Source: Glacieibacterium sp038211965 | GTDB lineage: Bacteria; Pseudomonadota; Alphaproteobacteria; Sphingomonadales; Sphingomonadaceae | Assembly: GCA_038211965.1 (NCBI GenBank) | Contig: JBBQVB010000080.1 | Coordinates: 1-11,645, forward strand | Direction: 5' to 3' | Length of the DNA stretch: 11,645 nt | Made by a program: the position numbers and the translations under genes | Part shown: positions 1 through 8,195 of the stretch, one piece after another | Numbering within the stretch: position 1 is the stretch's first letter | How the letters are laid out: every line of letters starts with the position of its first letter | Notes under the pieces: model-generated | What the model saw: the letters and a program-made list of their open reading frames with translations, nothing else | What the model was told of the DNA's origin: nothing | Database searches by the model: none

Positions 1-2753
<2,753 letters not shown>

Positions 2754-2760
2754 GGCGGTA

Positions 2761-2770
2761 ACCCTCCCCT
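2761..2770 (-). promoter_or_regulatory. Ribosome binding site of the TonB-dependent receptor
   Basis: Read on the minus strand this is AGGGGAGGGT, a purine-rich Shine-Dalgarno match ending 7 bases before the ATG at 2753. It is the strongest ribosome site in the window and decides the receptor start in favour of codon 1 rather than the ATG at codon 11. Confidence 0.7.
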
Positions 2771-2939
2771 GATGTACCCATACCGTGCCGCGCTGTTTGA
2801 TTGCGCGATCGACGGTCCCGACGCAATTCCGTTGCCCCGGTGACGATATGTATTTGAACAGGCTTTGCGCGCGGTTGTCCAGCCACCTTGACGGTAATCG
2901 GCGAAACCGCGCCGCCGTGTCCCATCTGCAACAGAGGGT
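2771..2939. other. Intergenic region upstream of the TonB-dependent receptor
   Basis: This stretch between two minus-strand genes probably holds the receptor's own promoter, since the preceding gene ends at 2940 and the gap is too long for tight coupling. It is less GC-rich than the surrounding coding DNA. I could not find a convincing -35/-10 pair: a minus-strand TTGCGT with CAATCA 17 bases downstream is the best, and it is weak. I saw no Fur-box-like palindrome, so iron regulation is not supported. Confidence 0.4.
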
Positions 2940-3407
2940 TCAGCGGTGGCGCGGCGGCCCACGTCGCGGCGGACGTGCCGACGGTCGCGGCACCGCCATG
3001 ATGCTGGCGATCGGGCATTCGCCGCCCGAGCGCGCGATGACTGCGTCGCGCCCGGCGCAGAGCCGCCCGGCTTCGGCGCGGCGATAGTAGAAGCCCTCGT
3101 AGAAGCTCAGCGTCGGGCACTCGCGCGCGAAATACATGCGCCAGCGCGCGCCGCCGTGCAGCGTCAGTTCGACCGCATGGTCGCCGAACACCTGCGCGCC
3201 CGCGACGCGGTTGATGTCGACGCAGGTCGCGCGCCCCTCGCGAGGCGGTTCGGGGCGCAGCGCCGCGAGCGGCATCGCGGACGGCGCGGCGGCGACGGCG
3301 ACACGCGCGACGGGCTTCTTGCCGAACCACAGGAATTTCGCGTGCGCCCCGGTCGGCGCGACGCCGACCACGAGCAGCGCGGCGATGCCGACGACGCGGC
3401 GGCGCAT
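2940..3407 (-). CDS. Small exported four-cysteine protein, DUF6491-like
   Basis: Function unknown. Seen: 155 residues. Residues 1-23 (basic MRRR, hydrophobic core, then AHA) form a signal peptide, so the product is probably periplasmic or outer-surface. After a short Ala/Pro linker comes a compact domain (about 60-137) with cysteines 62, 97, 117 and 131 and the pattern CVDI, an aromatic-rich RMYFARECP, YEGFYYRR, RLCAG and ECPIAS. The even cysteine number fits two disulfides. The C-terminus is a basic Pro/Arg tail. The cysteine layout resembles the small exported DUF6491 proteins of sphingomonads and Caulobacter; this is from memory and only moderate. Start: ATG at 3407 gives a clean signal peptide; an in-frame ATG at 3449 adds 14 residues; neither has a good ribosome site. 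The frame is open far upstream, as expected from GC content, so openness alone proves little; the signal peptide and cysteine pattern are the support. Confidence 0.72.
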   Translation of the reverse strand: MRRRVVGIAALLVVGVAPTGAHAKFLWFGKKPVARVAVAAAPSAMPLAALRPEPPREGRATCVDINRVAGAQVFGDHAVELTLHGGARWRMYFARECPTLSFYEGFYYRRAEAGRLCAGRDAVIARSGGECPIASIMAVPRPSARPPRRGPPRHR

Positions 3408-3570
3408 TGCCGGGACGCGCCCGCGGGCAAAACGAGGCGGATGACGCATGACGACGGCGTTGACGGTCGCGGCTTGAACGCCAAGTGAATTCGTCGGCGA
3501 TTGCCACGCCCCGCCGCGAATGCGCGCGCGATGCTGGCCCGAAAGCCACACTCGGGCTAGATGCGGGCCG

Positions 3571-4983
3571 ATGAACCCGCCTGCCGCCGCCGCGCTCGAC
3601 GCGCTGAAGTCCGCCGTCGGGGCCGGGGGGTGGACCGACGACCCGGCGGTCCTTGCGCCGCATCTCGTCGACTGGCGCGGTGTGGTGCACGGCCACACGC
3701 CGCTGCTGCTGCGCCCGGCCGACATCGACGCGGTCGCGCGGATCGTCCGCGCGGCGGCCTTGCACCGCGTCGCGCTGGTGCCGCAGGGCGGCAATACCGG
3801 GCTCGTCGGTGGCGGCATCCCGCCCGCCGACGGCAGCGCGGTGCTGGTCTCGCTCGGCCGTCTCAACCGCATTCGCGACGTCGATGCAGCGGGCCTGACG
3901 CTGACGGCCGAGGCAGGGGTCATCCTCGAGCACGTCCACGACGCGGCACGCGCCGCAGGCTGCGAGTTCCCGCTGTCGCTCGGCGCCAAGGGCAGCGCGA
4001 CGATCGGCGGGCTGGTGTCGACGAATGCGGGCGGCGTGCAGGTCGTGCGCCACGGCACGATGCGCGCCCTCGTCGCGGGGCTCGAAGCGGTGCTGCCCGA
4101 CGGTTCGGTACTGCATCAGCTCACCGGGCTCGCGAAGGACAACAGCGGCTACGACATCAAGCAACTGCTGATCGGCGGCGAGGGCACGCTCGGCATCGTC
4201 ACGGCGGTGGCGCTGCGCCTCGTGCCGACGCCTGCGCATCGCGCGGTGGCGTGGGCCGGGGTGGCGGATCCCCACGGTGCGCTGGCACTGCTGGCACGGC
4301 TGCGCGCGGCGTCGGGCGGGCAGGTCGAGAGTTTCGAGCTGATCCCCGCCGACGGCCTCGCGCTGGTCCTCGAGCATCTGCCCGCCAACCGTGCGCCGCT
4401 GTTGGGGCCGCATGCGTGGCACGTGCTCGTCGAGCTGGCGGGGCCGCCCGAGCTCGACGCGCTGCTCGCCGATGCGCTCGCCGAGGCGCTCGCTGAGGGT
4501 GAGATCGCCGACGCGACGCTGGCGGCGTCGGGTGCACAGGCAGCGGCGCTGTGGCGCATCCGCGAAGAGCTTCCCGAGGCCGAGCGGCGCGACGGCGCGT
4601 CGCTGCACCATGACATTTCGGTGGCGGTAGCCGCGATGCCCGGCTTCACGCTGTCGGCGACGGCGCGCGTCGAGGCGGCGTTTCCGGGCGCGCGCGTGCT
4701 GGCGTTCGGGCATCTCGGCGATGGCAACCTGCACTTCAACGTCCGTCCACCTGCGGGGGCCGACGGCCCGGCGTGGTGCGCGGCGCACGGAACAGCGGTC
4801 ACCGGCCTTGTCTACGACCTCGTCACGGCAGCGGGCGGCTCGATCTCCGCCGAGCACGGCATCGGAACGGTCAAGCGCGCCAGGCTGGCAGCGGTAGGCG
4901 ACCCCGCGAAGCTCATGGCGATGCGCGCGATCAAGGCGGCGCTCGATCCGCTCGGCATCATGAACCCCGGCAAGGTCATCTGA
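3571..4983 (+). CDS. FAD-binding D-2-hydroxyacid dehydrogenase (D-2-hydroxyglutarate dehydrogenase-like)
   Basis: A cytoplasmic flavoenzyme of the VAO/PCMH superfamily expected to oxidise a D-2-hydroxyacid (D-2-hydroxyglutarate, D-lactate or similar) to the 2-oxoacid and pass electrons to a quinone, electron-transfer flavoprotein or similar acceptor. Seen in 470 residues: FAD domain with PQGGNTGLVGGG (71-82), GAKGSATIGG (138-147), STNAGG (150-155) and the GGEGTLGIVT loop (202-211); C-terminal metal/catalytic motifs HLGDGNLHFN (381-390) and EHGIG (428-432); classic tail ending LGIMNPGKVI. By alignment to human D2HGDH from memory, H381, H388 and N390 are metal ligands and E428/H429 catalytic. 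Odd: the substrate-anchoring Thr and Lys of the family are Pro335 and His346 here, while Arg331 is kept, so the substrate may differ. Start: ATG 3571 gives the usual length; an in-frame ATG at 3520 adds 17 unlikely residues. Length normal; family call firm, exact substrate open. Confidence 0.93.
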   Translation: MNPPAAAALDALKSAVGAGGWTDDPAVLAPHLVDWRGVVHGHTPLLLRPADIDAVARIVRAAALHRVALVPQGGNTGLVGGGIPPADGSAVLVSLGRLNRIRDVDAAGLTLTAEAGVILEHVHDAARAAGCEFPLSLGAKGSATIGGLVSTNAGGVQVVRHGTMRALVAGLEAVLPDGSVLHQLTGLAKDNSGYDIKQLLIGGEGTLGIVTAVALRLVPTPAHRAVAWAGVADPHGALALLARLRAASGGQVESFELIPADGLALVLEHLPANRAPLLGPHAWHVLVELAGPPELDALLADALAEALAEGEIADATLAASGAQAAALWRIREELPEAERRDGASLHHDISVAVAAMPGFTLSATARVEAAFPGARVLAFGHLGDGNLHFNVRPPAGADGPAWCAAHGTAVTGLVYDLVTAAGGSISAEHGIGTVKRARLAAVGDPAKLMAMRAIKAALDPLGIMNPGKVI

Positions 4984-4986
4984 GCG

Positions 4987-5385
4987 TTACGTCGCCGCCA
5001 GCGCCGCACCCATCAGCCGATGGAGCAAGTTGATCGCCTTGAGCGGGCGCACCATCACCTTGAAGTTGACGATCGTCAGCCCGTCCGCGCCGAAGGTCAT
5101 GATATCGACGCCGTTGATTCGGATGCCCTCGATCTCGGTCTCGAATTCGAGTACCGCACCGGTCGCGCTGCGCCATTCGCCGATATAGCGGAAGCCCGGA
5201 CCCCCGAGCACGTGCGCCGCGCCGACGAGGTATTTGAACGTGATATCGCGTCCACGTTGTGGGGTGTGGACGATGGGGCTTTCGAAGACCGCGTCGGGAT
5301 CGAGCAGGTCCCAAAGCAGCGCGCGGTCGTGCGAGCGCATATAGTCGTACCAGCGGTCGAGGGCGGCAGGGGCAGGGGTCGGCAT
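4987..5385 (-). CDS. NTF2-like / SnoaL-like small protein
   Basis: A 132-residue protein with the cone-shaped NTF2-like fold, by sequence pattern: an N-terminal helix with RWYDYMRSHD, then LLDPDAVFESPIV, PQRG, YLVGAAHVLG, and curved-sheet strands FRYIGEW, AVLEFETEIEGI, NGVDIMTF and IVNFKVMVRPLKAIN. The fold is used by small isomerases, cyclases, epoxide hydrolases and by non-enzymatic binding proteins. The acidic residues in the central sheet are compatible with either, so I do not assign a reaction. Start: ATG at 5385 has a GGAGA ribosome site at 5392-5396; longer upstream extension is arginine-rich and unlikely. No signal peptide, so cytoplasmic. It converges on the FAD dehydrogenase with only 3 bases between stop codons, and is divergent from the SapC gene; no operon partner in the window. 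Confidence 0.85.
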   Translation of the reverse strand: MPTPAPAALDRWYDYMRSHDRALLWDLLDPDAVFESPIVHTPQRGRDITFKYLVGAAHVLGGPGFRYIGEWRSATGAVLEFETEIEGIRINGVDIMTFGADGLTIVNFKVMVRPLKAINLLHRLMGAALAAT

Positions 5386-5391
5386 CGTCGG

Positions 5392-5396
5392 TCTCC
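5392..5396 (-). promoter_or_regulatory. Ribosome binding site of the NTF2-like gene
   Basis: Minus-strand GGAGA, 6 bases before the ATG at 5385. It supports this start over the longer open frame upstream. Confidence 0.55.
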
Positions 5397-5546
5397 GGCG
5401 GCAGTGGCGCGGGCGGTTTTGGCGCGGCAATCGACGGCGGTCCTGCCAGTCGCCCGCTTGCCACACCGCGCCCGCGCCCGTAAACGCCTTGGCCTTCGCG
5501 GACCCCGGGGGGGTTCAGTCTCGCAACCACCTTCGAAAGTAGCTTC
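5397..5546. other. Divergent intergenic region, NTF2-like gene / SapC gene
   Basis: Both flanking genes are transcribed away from this stretch, so it should carry two promoters. I found no convincing -35/-10 pair on either strand. It holds a run of four C followed by seven G at 5503-5513, about 33 bases before the SapC start. Otherwise nothing recognised. Confidence 0.4.
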
Positions 5547-6320
5547 ATGGCCAGCCCGCCGACCCCGACCAACAGCGGTAACGTCGATCCGCAGCAATTG
5601 CCGCTGTTCTACGGCTCGCTGATTCCGCTGTCGTCGCAGTTCCACCCCAACCACGGCCTCAAGCTCCGCGACAACTTCAACTTCGCCAAAGTCACCCACG
5701 CGATTCCGGTGACCGTCGACGAGTTCGCGGTGGTCCAGCGCCATTATCCGATCGTCTTCGGACTCGGCGAGAATCCCTCGCCGCTCGCACTGGTCGGGCT
5801 GACCGAGGGCCAGAATCTATTCGTCGATGCCGACGGTCAGTGGCAGGCGGGCAGCTACGTCCCGGCGTTCGTGCGCCGCTACCCGTTCATGCTCGCCAAG
5901 CTGAGCGAGCAGGCGACCGAACTGTCGCTGTGCTTCGATGACAGCAGCGGCCTCGTCGTTCCCGATGGCGGCGAGCGGTTGTTCGACGGCCTCGAGCCGA
6001 CGGACCAGACCAAGGGTATTCTCGCGTTTTGCGAGCAGTTCGAGCAGGCCGTGGCGCGGACGCGCGGCTTCATGGACGAGCTGTCCAAGCTCGACCTGCT
6101 GATCGACGGCGAGGTGACGATCCAGCAGCCCGGTATGGCCGAACCCGCGATCTACCGCGGCTTCCGCATGGTCGCCGAGGAAAAGCTGCAGAACATCCGC
6201 GGCGACGTGGCGCGCAAGATGGTCCAGAACGGCATGATGGGGCTGGTCTACGCTCACCTATTCGGCCTGTCGCAGATCGGCGGGCTGTTCGAAAAGCAGA
6301 CCACTGCCGCCGTCGCCTGA
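5547..6320 (+). CDS. SapC family protein
   Basis: A 257-residue protein matching the SapC family, named after an S-layer-associated Campylobacter locus but functionally undefined in alphaproteobacteria. Seen: the family's N-terminal PLFYGSLIPLS (19-29), HYPIVFG (66-72), YVPAFVRRYPF (104-114), LCFDDSSG (128-135), the aspartate/acidic segment GERLFDG, and a C-terminal helical part with EEKLQNIRG and YAHLFGLSQIGG. No signal peptide or membrane segment, so probably cytoplasmic. Known: in sphingomonads and related groups SapC genes often stand beside TonB-dependent receptors, cupin-like and tryptophan-halogenase-like genes of uptake loci; here it stands alone, with its nearest receptor about 2.8 kb away on the other strand. 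Ribosome site weak. Its 3' end faces bamE across a GC hairpin. Family call sure, role unknown. Confidence 0.93.
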   Translation: MASPPTPTNSGNVDPQQLPLFYGSLIPLSSQFHPNHGLKLRDNFNFAKVTHAIPVTVDEFAVVQRHYPIVFGLGENPSPLALVGLTEGQNLFVDADGQWQAGSYVPAFVRRYPFMLAKLSEQATELSLCFDDSSGLVVPDGGERLFDGLEPTDQTKGILAFCEQFEQAVARTRGFMDELSKLDLLIDGEVTIQQPGMAEPAIYRGFRMVAEEKLQNIRGDVARKMVQNGMMGLVYAHLFGLSQIGGLFEKQTTAAVA

Positions 6321-6329
6321 CTTGGCCGC

Positions 6330-6349
6330 GCCCCGCCGCGAGGCGGGGC
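6330..6349. terminator. GC hairpin between convergent SapC and bamE genes, probable bidirectional terminator
   Basis: An 8-base-pair stem, GCCCCGCC paired with GGCGGGGC, closes a GCGA tetraloop of the stable GNRA class. It lies 10 bases after the SapC stop and 19 bases past the bamE stop on the other strand. There is no T tract on either side, so it is not a canonical intrinsic terminator; position and stability make a bidirectional terminator or 3'-end stabiliser likely. Confidence 0.6.
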
Positions 6350-6367
6350 CGGTTCGCCAGTGCCGGA

Positions 6368-6847
6368 CTAGCGCGGCCCGTCGCGGCCCGTCGAGCCGTT
6401 TTCGCCGCTCGGCGACCCAGCACCGACCGCGCCGATGTTGCCGAACAGATCTTCGAGAATCGACGTGTGGCGACCCAACGTCGGAGTCTTGTCGCCGACC
6501 GGCGAGATGCGCGCCACTTGTTCGAGCCCGCGCCGGTTGACCGCGCTGACATTGCCTTTGGCGTCGAAGGTGATGCGGATGATCGACTGCTCCTTGGCGC
6601 GCGGCGGCGCGAAGGCGATCTGGCCGGTATTCCGCGACACGTAGTACCAGTCGCGCCCCTCGAACTCGCTGACGAAAGTCGGGCGGCCGAGCGTCTTTTC
6701 GACCGACGCCTTGTTATCGACGCCGGGCTGAATCGCCGAAACGAGCGACTCGTCCACACGGTAGCCCGCGTTCTGCTGGATGCGCGAGCAGCCGGCCAGC
6801 GCAGCGGCGGCGACGGCCAGAGCGATGAGGGTGTGCGATGCCCGCAT
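6368..6847 (-). CDS. bamE: Outer membrane protein assembly factor BamE
   Basis: BamE (SmpA/OmlA family) is the small lipoprotein of the BAM complex, which folds beta-barrel proteins such as TonB-dependent receptors into the outer membrane; it sits on the periplasmic face. Seen in 159 residues: signal peptide with lipobox LAGC, cysteine 20 being the lipidated residue; then the BamE fold with SLVSAIQPGV, the helix KASVEKTLGRPTF (46-58), WYYVSR (67-72), and the strand pair IIRITFDAKGNVSAV (89-103). After about residue 115 comes a low-complexity tail, rich in Gly, Ser and Asn at its end, that goes beyond the minimal fold and is common in alphaproteobacterial members. Start: ATG 6847 with an AGGAG site 7 bases upstream; the longer frame upstream would bury the lipoprotein signal. 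Transcribed alone, divergent from the bc1 chaperone gene. Confidence 0.93.
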   Translation of the reverse strand: MRASHTLIALAVAAAALAGCSRIQQNAGYRVDESLVSAIQPGVDNKASVEKTLGRPTFVSEFEGRDWYYVSRNTGQIAFAPPRAKEQSIIRITFDAKGNVSAVNRRGLEQVARISPVGDKTPTLGRHTSILEDLFGNIGAVGAGSPSGENGSTGRDGPR

Positions 6848-6854
6848 GGGCTTA

Positions 6855-6859
6855 CTCCT
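6855..6859 (-). promoter_or_regulatory. Ribosome binding site of bamE
   Basis: Minus-strand AGGAG, 7 bases before the ATG at 6847, a near-perfect Shine-Dalgarno site. It fixes the start directly before the lipoprotein signal peptide. Confidence 0.7.
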
Positions 6860-6875
6860 GAGACAGTGGCGCAGC

Positions 6876-6904
6876 TTGCAAGCCGCGCGCCGCGCCTCAA
6901 TATG
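6876..6904 (+). promoter_or_regulatory. Putative promoter of the ubiquinol-cytochrome c chaperone unit
   Basis: TTGCAA (6876-6881) and AATATG (6899-6904) with a 17-base spacer, expected start near 6911. Its -10 box overlaps that of the putative bamE promoter on the other strand, and its -35 lies inside the 10-base palindrome GCTTGCAAGC (6874-6883). Weaker than the bamE candidate. Confidence 0.3.
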
Positions 6905-6925
6905 CGCGTGAAGTGTTTTGGACAA
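6897..6925 (-). promoter_or_regulatory. Putative sigma-70-type promoter of bamE
   Basis: Read on the minus strand: TTGTCC (6920-6925), a spacer of exactly 17 bases, then TATTGA (6897-6902). Transcription would start near 6890, leaving a leader of about 40 bases before bamE. The match to consensus is four of six at both boxes, which is good for such GC-rich DNA, but it is a pattern match only. Confidence 0.5.
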
Positions 6926-6934
6926 GGTAATCGG

Positions 6935-7468
6935 ATGAAGTGGCCGTGGTCGGGGCGGCGGTCGAGGCAGGGTGAGCCGCCCGCCACCGCGCTCTATGCC
7001 GAACTGATCGCATGGGCGCGCCTGCCGCATTGGTACGAGCTCGGCGAGGTTCCCGATACGATCGACGGTCGCTTCGACATGGTCGCGCTGGTCGTCGCGC
7101 TGATGCTCCTGCGCCTCGAACGTGCCGACGACCGCTCCGCCGGGGCGCAGCTCTCGGCCGATCTGACCGAGCGCTTCATCGCCGATATGGACGGGTCGAT
7201 GCGGCAGCTCGGGTTCGGCGATCCAGCGGTCGGCAAGCGCGTCGGCGAGATGGTCTCGGCGCTCGGCGGGCGACTGGGGGCGTACCGCGACGCGCTCGCA
7301 GGCAACGAATCGCTCGACGCCGCGCTGACGCGCAACCTGTATCGCGGGGCGTCGGTCGATGCAGGCGCACTCGCGTGGACGGCAAGCGAGGTGCGCACGC
7401 TGGCAGCCCGCTTCGAGGCCGTGCCGCTCGCGGCGCTCCTCGACGGTGACTTGGGAAGCGCGCGATGA
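6935..7468 (+). CDS. Ubiquinol-cytochrome c chaperone (CBP3/UQCC1 family)
   Basis: A 177-residue member of the family that includes mitochondrial Cbp3/UQCC1, which helps make and assemble cytochrome b of the bc1 complex (complex III). Seen: LPHWYELGEVPDTIDGRFDM (30-49), a helical VALVVALMLLRLE, and the signature FIADMDGSMRQLGFGD with VGKRV (81-103), followed by GGRLGAYRDAL (111-121). No signal peptide; it should act at the cytoplasmic side of the inner membrane. Start: ATG 6935 with AAGGT at 6924-6928; an in-frame ATG at 6902 lacks a ribosome site, and the much longer open frame reading back through the SapC gene is a GC artefact. The stop overlaps the next start (ATGA at 7465-7468), so the two are an operon. 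BamE divergent / chaperone / YceD is a typical alphaproteobacterial neighbourhood. Confidence 0.9.
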   Translation: MKWPWSGRRSRQGEPPATALYAELIAWARLPHWYELGEVPDTIDGRFDMVALVVALMLLRLERADDRSAGAQLSADLTERFIADMDGSMRQLGFGDPAVGKRVGEMVSALGGRLGAYRDALAGNESLDAALTRNLYRGASVDAGALAWTASEVRTLAARFEAVPLAALLDGDLGSAR

Positions 7469-7968
7469 CCCCGGAATTCATGCGACTCGTGCGCGCCGAC
7501 GAAATCGGCGGTGCGCCGCGAACGATCGACATCGCGGCGAGCGAGAGCGAACGCGCCGCGCTCGCCCAACGCTTCGATCTGCTGACGCTCGACGCGCTCG
7601 ACGCGGCGTTCAGCGTGCGTCGCGACGGCGGGGTCGTCCGCGTCACCGGCGTGGTGCGCGCGAGGGGGTTCCAGCCGTGCGGCCTGTCGGGTGCGCCGGT
7701 CAATTTCTGCGTGGACGAGCCGGTCGACCTGCGCTTCGCCGAGATCGCGGCGCCGACGGGCGAGATCGAACTCAGCGATGCCGACCTCGACACGCTGCCG
7801 TTCGAGGCCGACGGTATAGACCTCGGCGAGGCGGCGGCGCAGAGCCTCGGGCTGGCGCTCGACCCCTACCCACGCGCGCCCGACGCCGCGCTGCCGCCCG
7901 AAGTCGTCCCCGAAGACCAGGTCGTGCCGATGCGGCGCCCCAACCCGTTCGGCGTGTTGAAGGGCTAG
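7465..7968 (+). CDS. YceD / DUF177 family protein
   Basis: A 167-residue cytoplasmic protein of the YceD (DUF177) family, linked in bacteria and plastids to 23S rRNA accumulation; the mechanism is not settled. Seen: the N-terminal sheet region, VRVTGVVRARGFQPC (58-72) then SGAPV, an acidic middle with the conserved DGIDLGEAAAQSLGLALDPYPR (116-137) and the typical tail RPNPFGVLKG. The cysteine pair seen in many homologues is reduced: C72 is present with C82 ten residues on, not as CxxC. Its ATG overlaps the chaperone stop by 4 bases, with GGGAAG at 7453-7458, so translation is probably coupled. Odd: in many bacteria yceD is followed by rpmF (L32) or plsX; here the next gene is on the opposite strand and overlaps its stop codon by 4 bases. 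Confidence 0.9.
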   Translation: MTPEFMRLVRADEIGGAPRTIDIAASESERAALAQRFDLLTLDALDAAFSVRRDGGVVRVTGVVRARGFQPCGLSGAPVNFCVDEPVDLRFAEIAAPTGEIELSDADLDTLPFEADGIDLGEAAAQSLGLALDPYPRAPDAALPPEVVPEDQVVPMRRPNPFGVLKG

Positions 7969-8195
7969 CCAAGGAACTCGCCGACCGTCGCGGGCGCGAT
8001 CTCCGACGCGTCACGCGCCACCCGCTTGCCCTTCGTCCGGCTCGTCAAGTGGAACCAGCCGCAGCGGTCGCAGCGGTAGGCGCGCAAGGGCAGCGCGGCG
8101 GCGGTGGCGACGGCGAGCGCGGCGGCAGCGCTGGCATGACGGACCTTGCGCGCGCAGACGCTCAGGCGGGTTCGCACAGCGTCAGTCGTCGGCAT
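7965..8195 (-). CDS. Small CxxC (zinc-ribbon-like) conserved hypothetical protein
   Basis: Function unknown. Seen: 76 residues with an N-terminal RTRLSVCARKVRHAS segment, an alanine-rich helix (about 21-36), then the knuckle YRCDRCGWFHLTSR (40-53). C42, C45 and H49, possibly with C14, could hold one metal ion; a full four-ligand site is not certain. Similar short proteins ending in a C-x2-CG-x-[WF]HLTS motif are, from memory, common in sphingomonads and some phages. The alanine-rich stretch might look like a membrane helix but is flanked as a soluble helix. Its ATG (8195) overlaps the end of roxA by 14 bases and no ribosome site is seen, so translation is probably coupled to roxA. The stop codon overlaps that of the convergent DUF177 gene. 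The cysteine motif and tight packing argue that it is real. Confidence 0.68.
   Translation of the reverse strand: MPTTDAVRTRLSVCARKVRHASAAAALAVATAAALPLRAYRCDRCGWFHLTSRTKGKRVARDASEIAPATVGEFLG

Noticed and set aside
4984..4986. Terminator between the convergent FAD dehydrogenase and NTF2-like genes
   Set aside because: Only three bases separate the stops and I see no clear hairpin with a T tract at either gene end.
5503..5513. CCCCGGGGGGG run as a phase-variable tract controlling SapC
   Set aside because: Seven G is short for slipped-strand switching, it lies outside the coding frame, and no promoter spacing can be tied to it.
6029..6934. Upstream extension of the bc1 chaperone frame to an ATG inside the SapC gene
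   Set aside because: The added 302 residues are shadow sequence across SapC and antisense bamE; the ATG at 6935 has its own ribosome site and gives the family's normal length.
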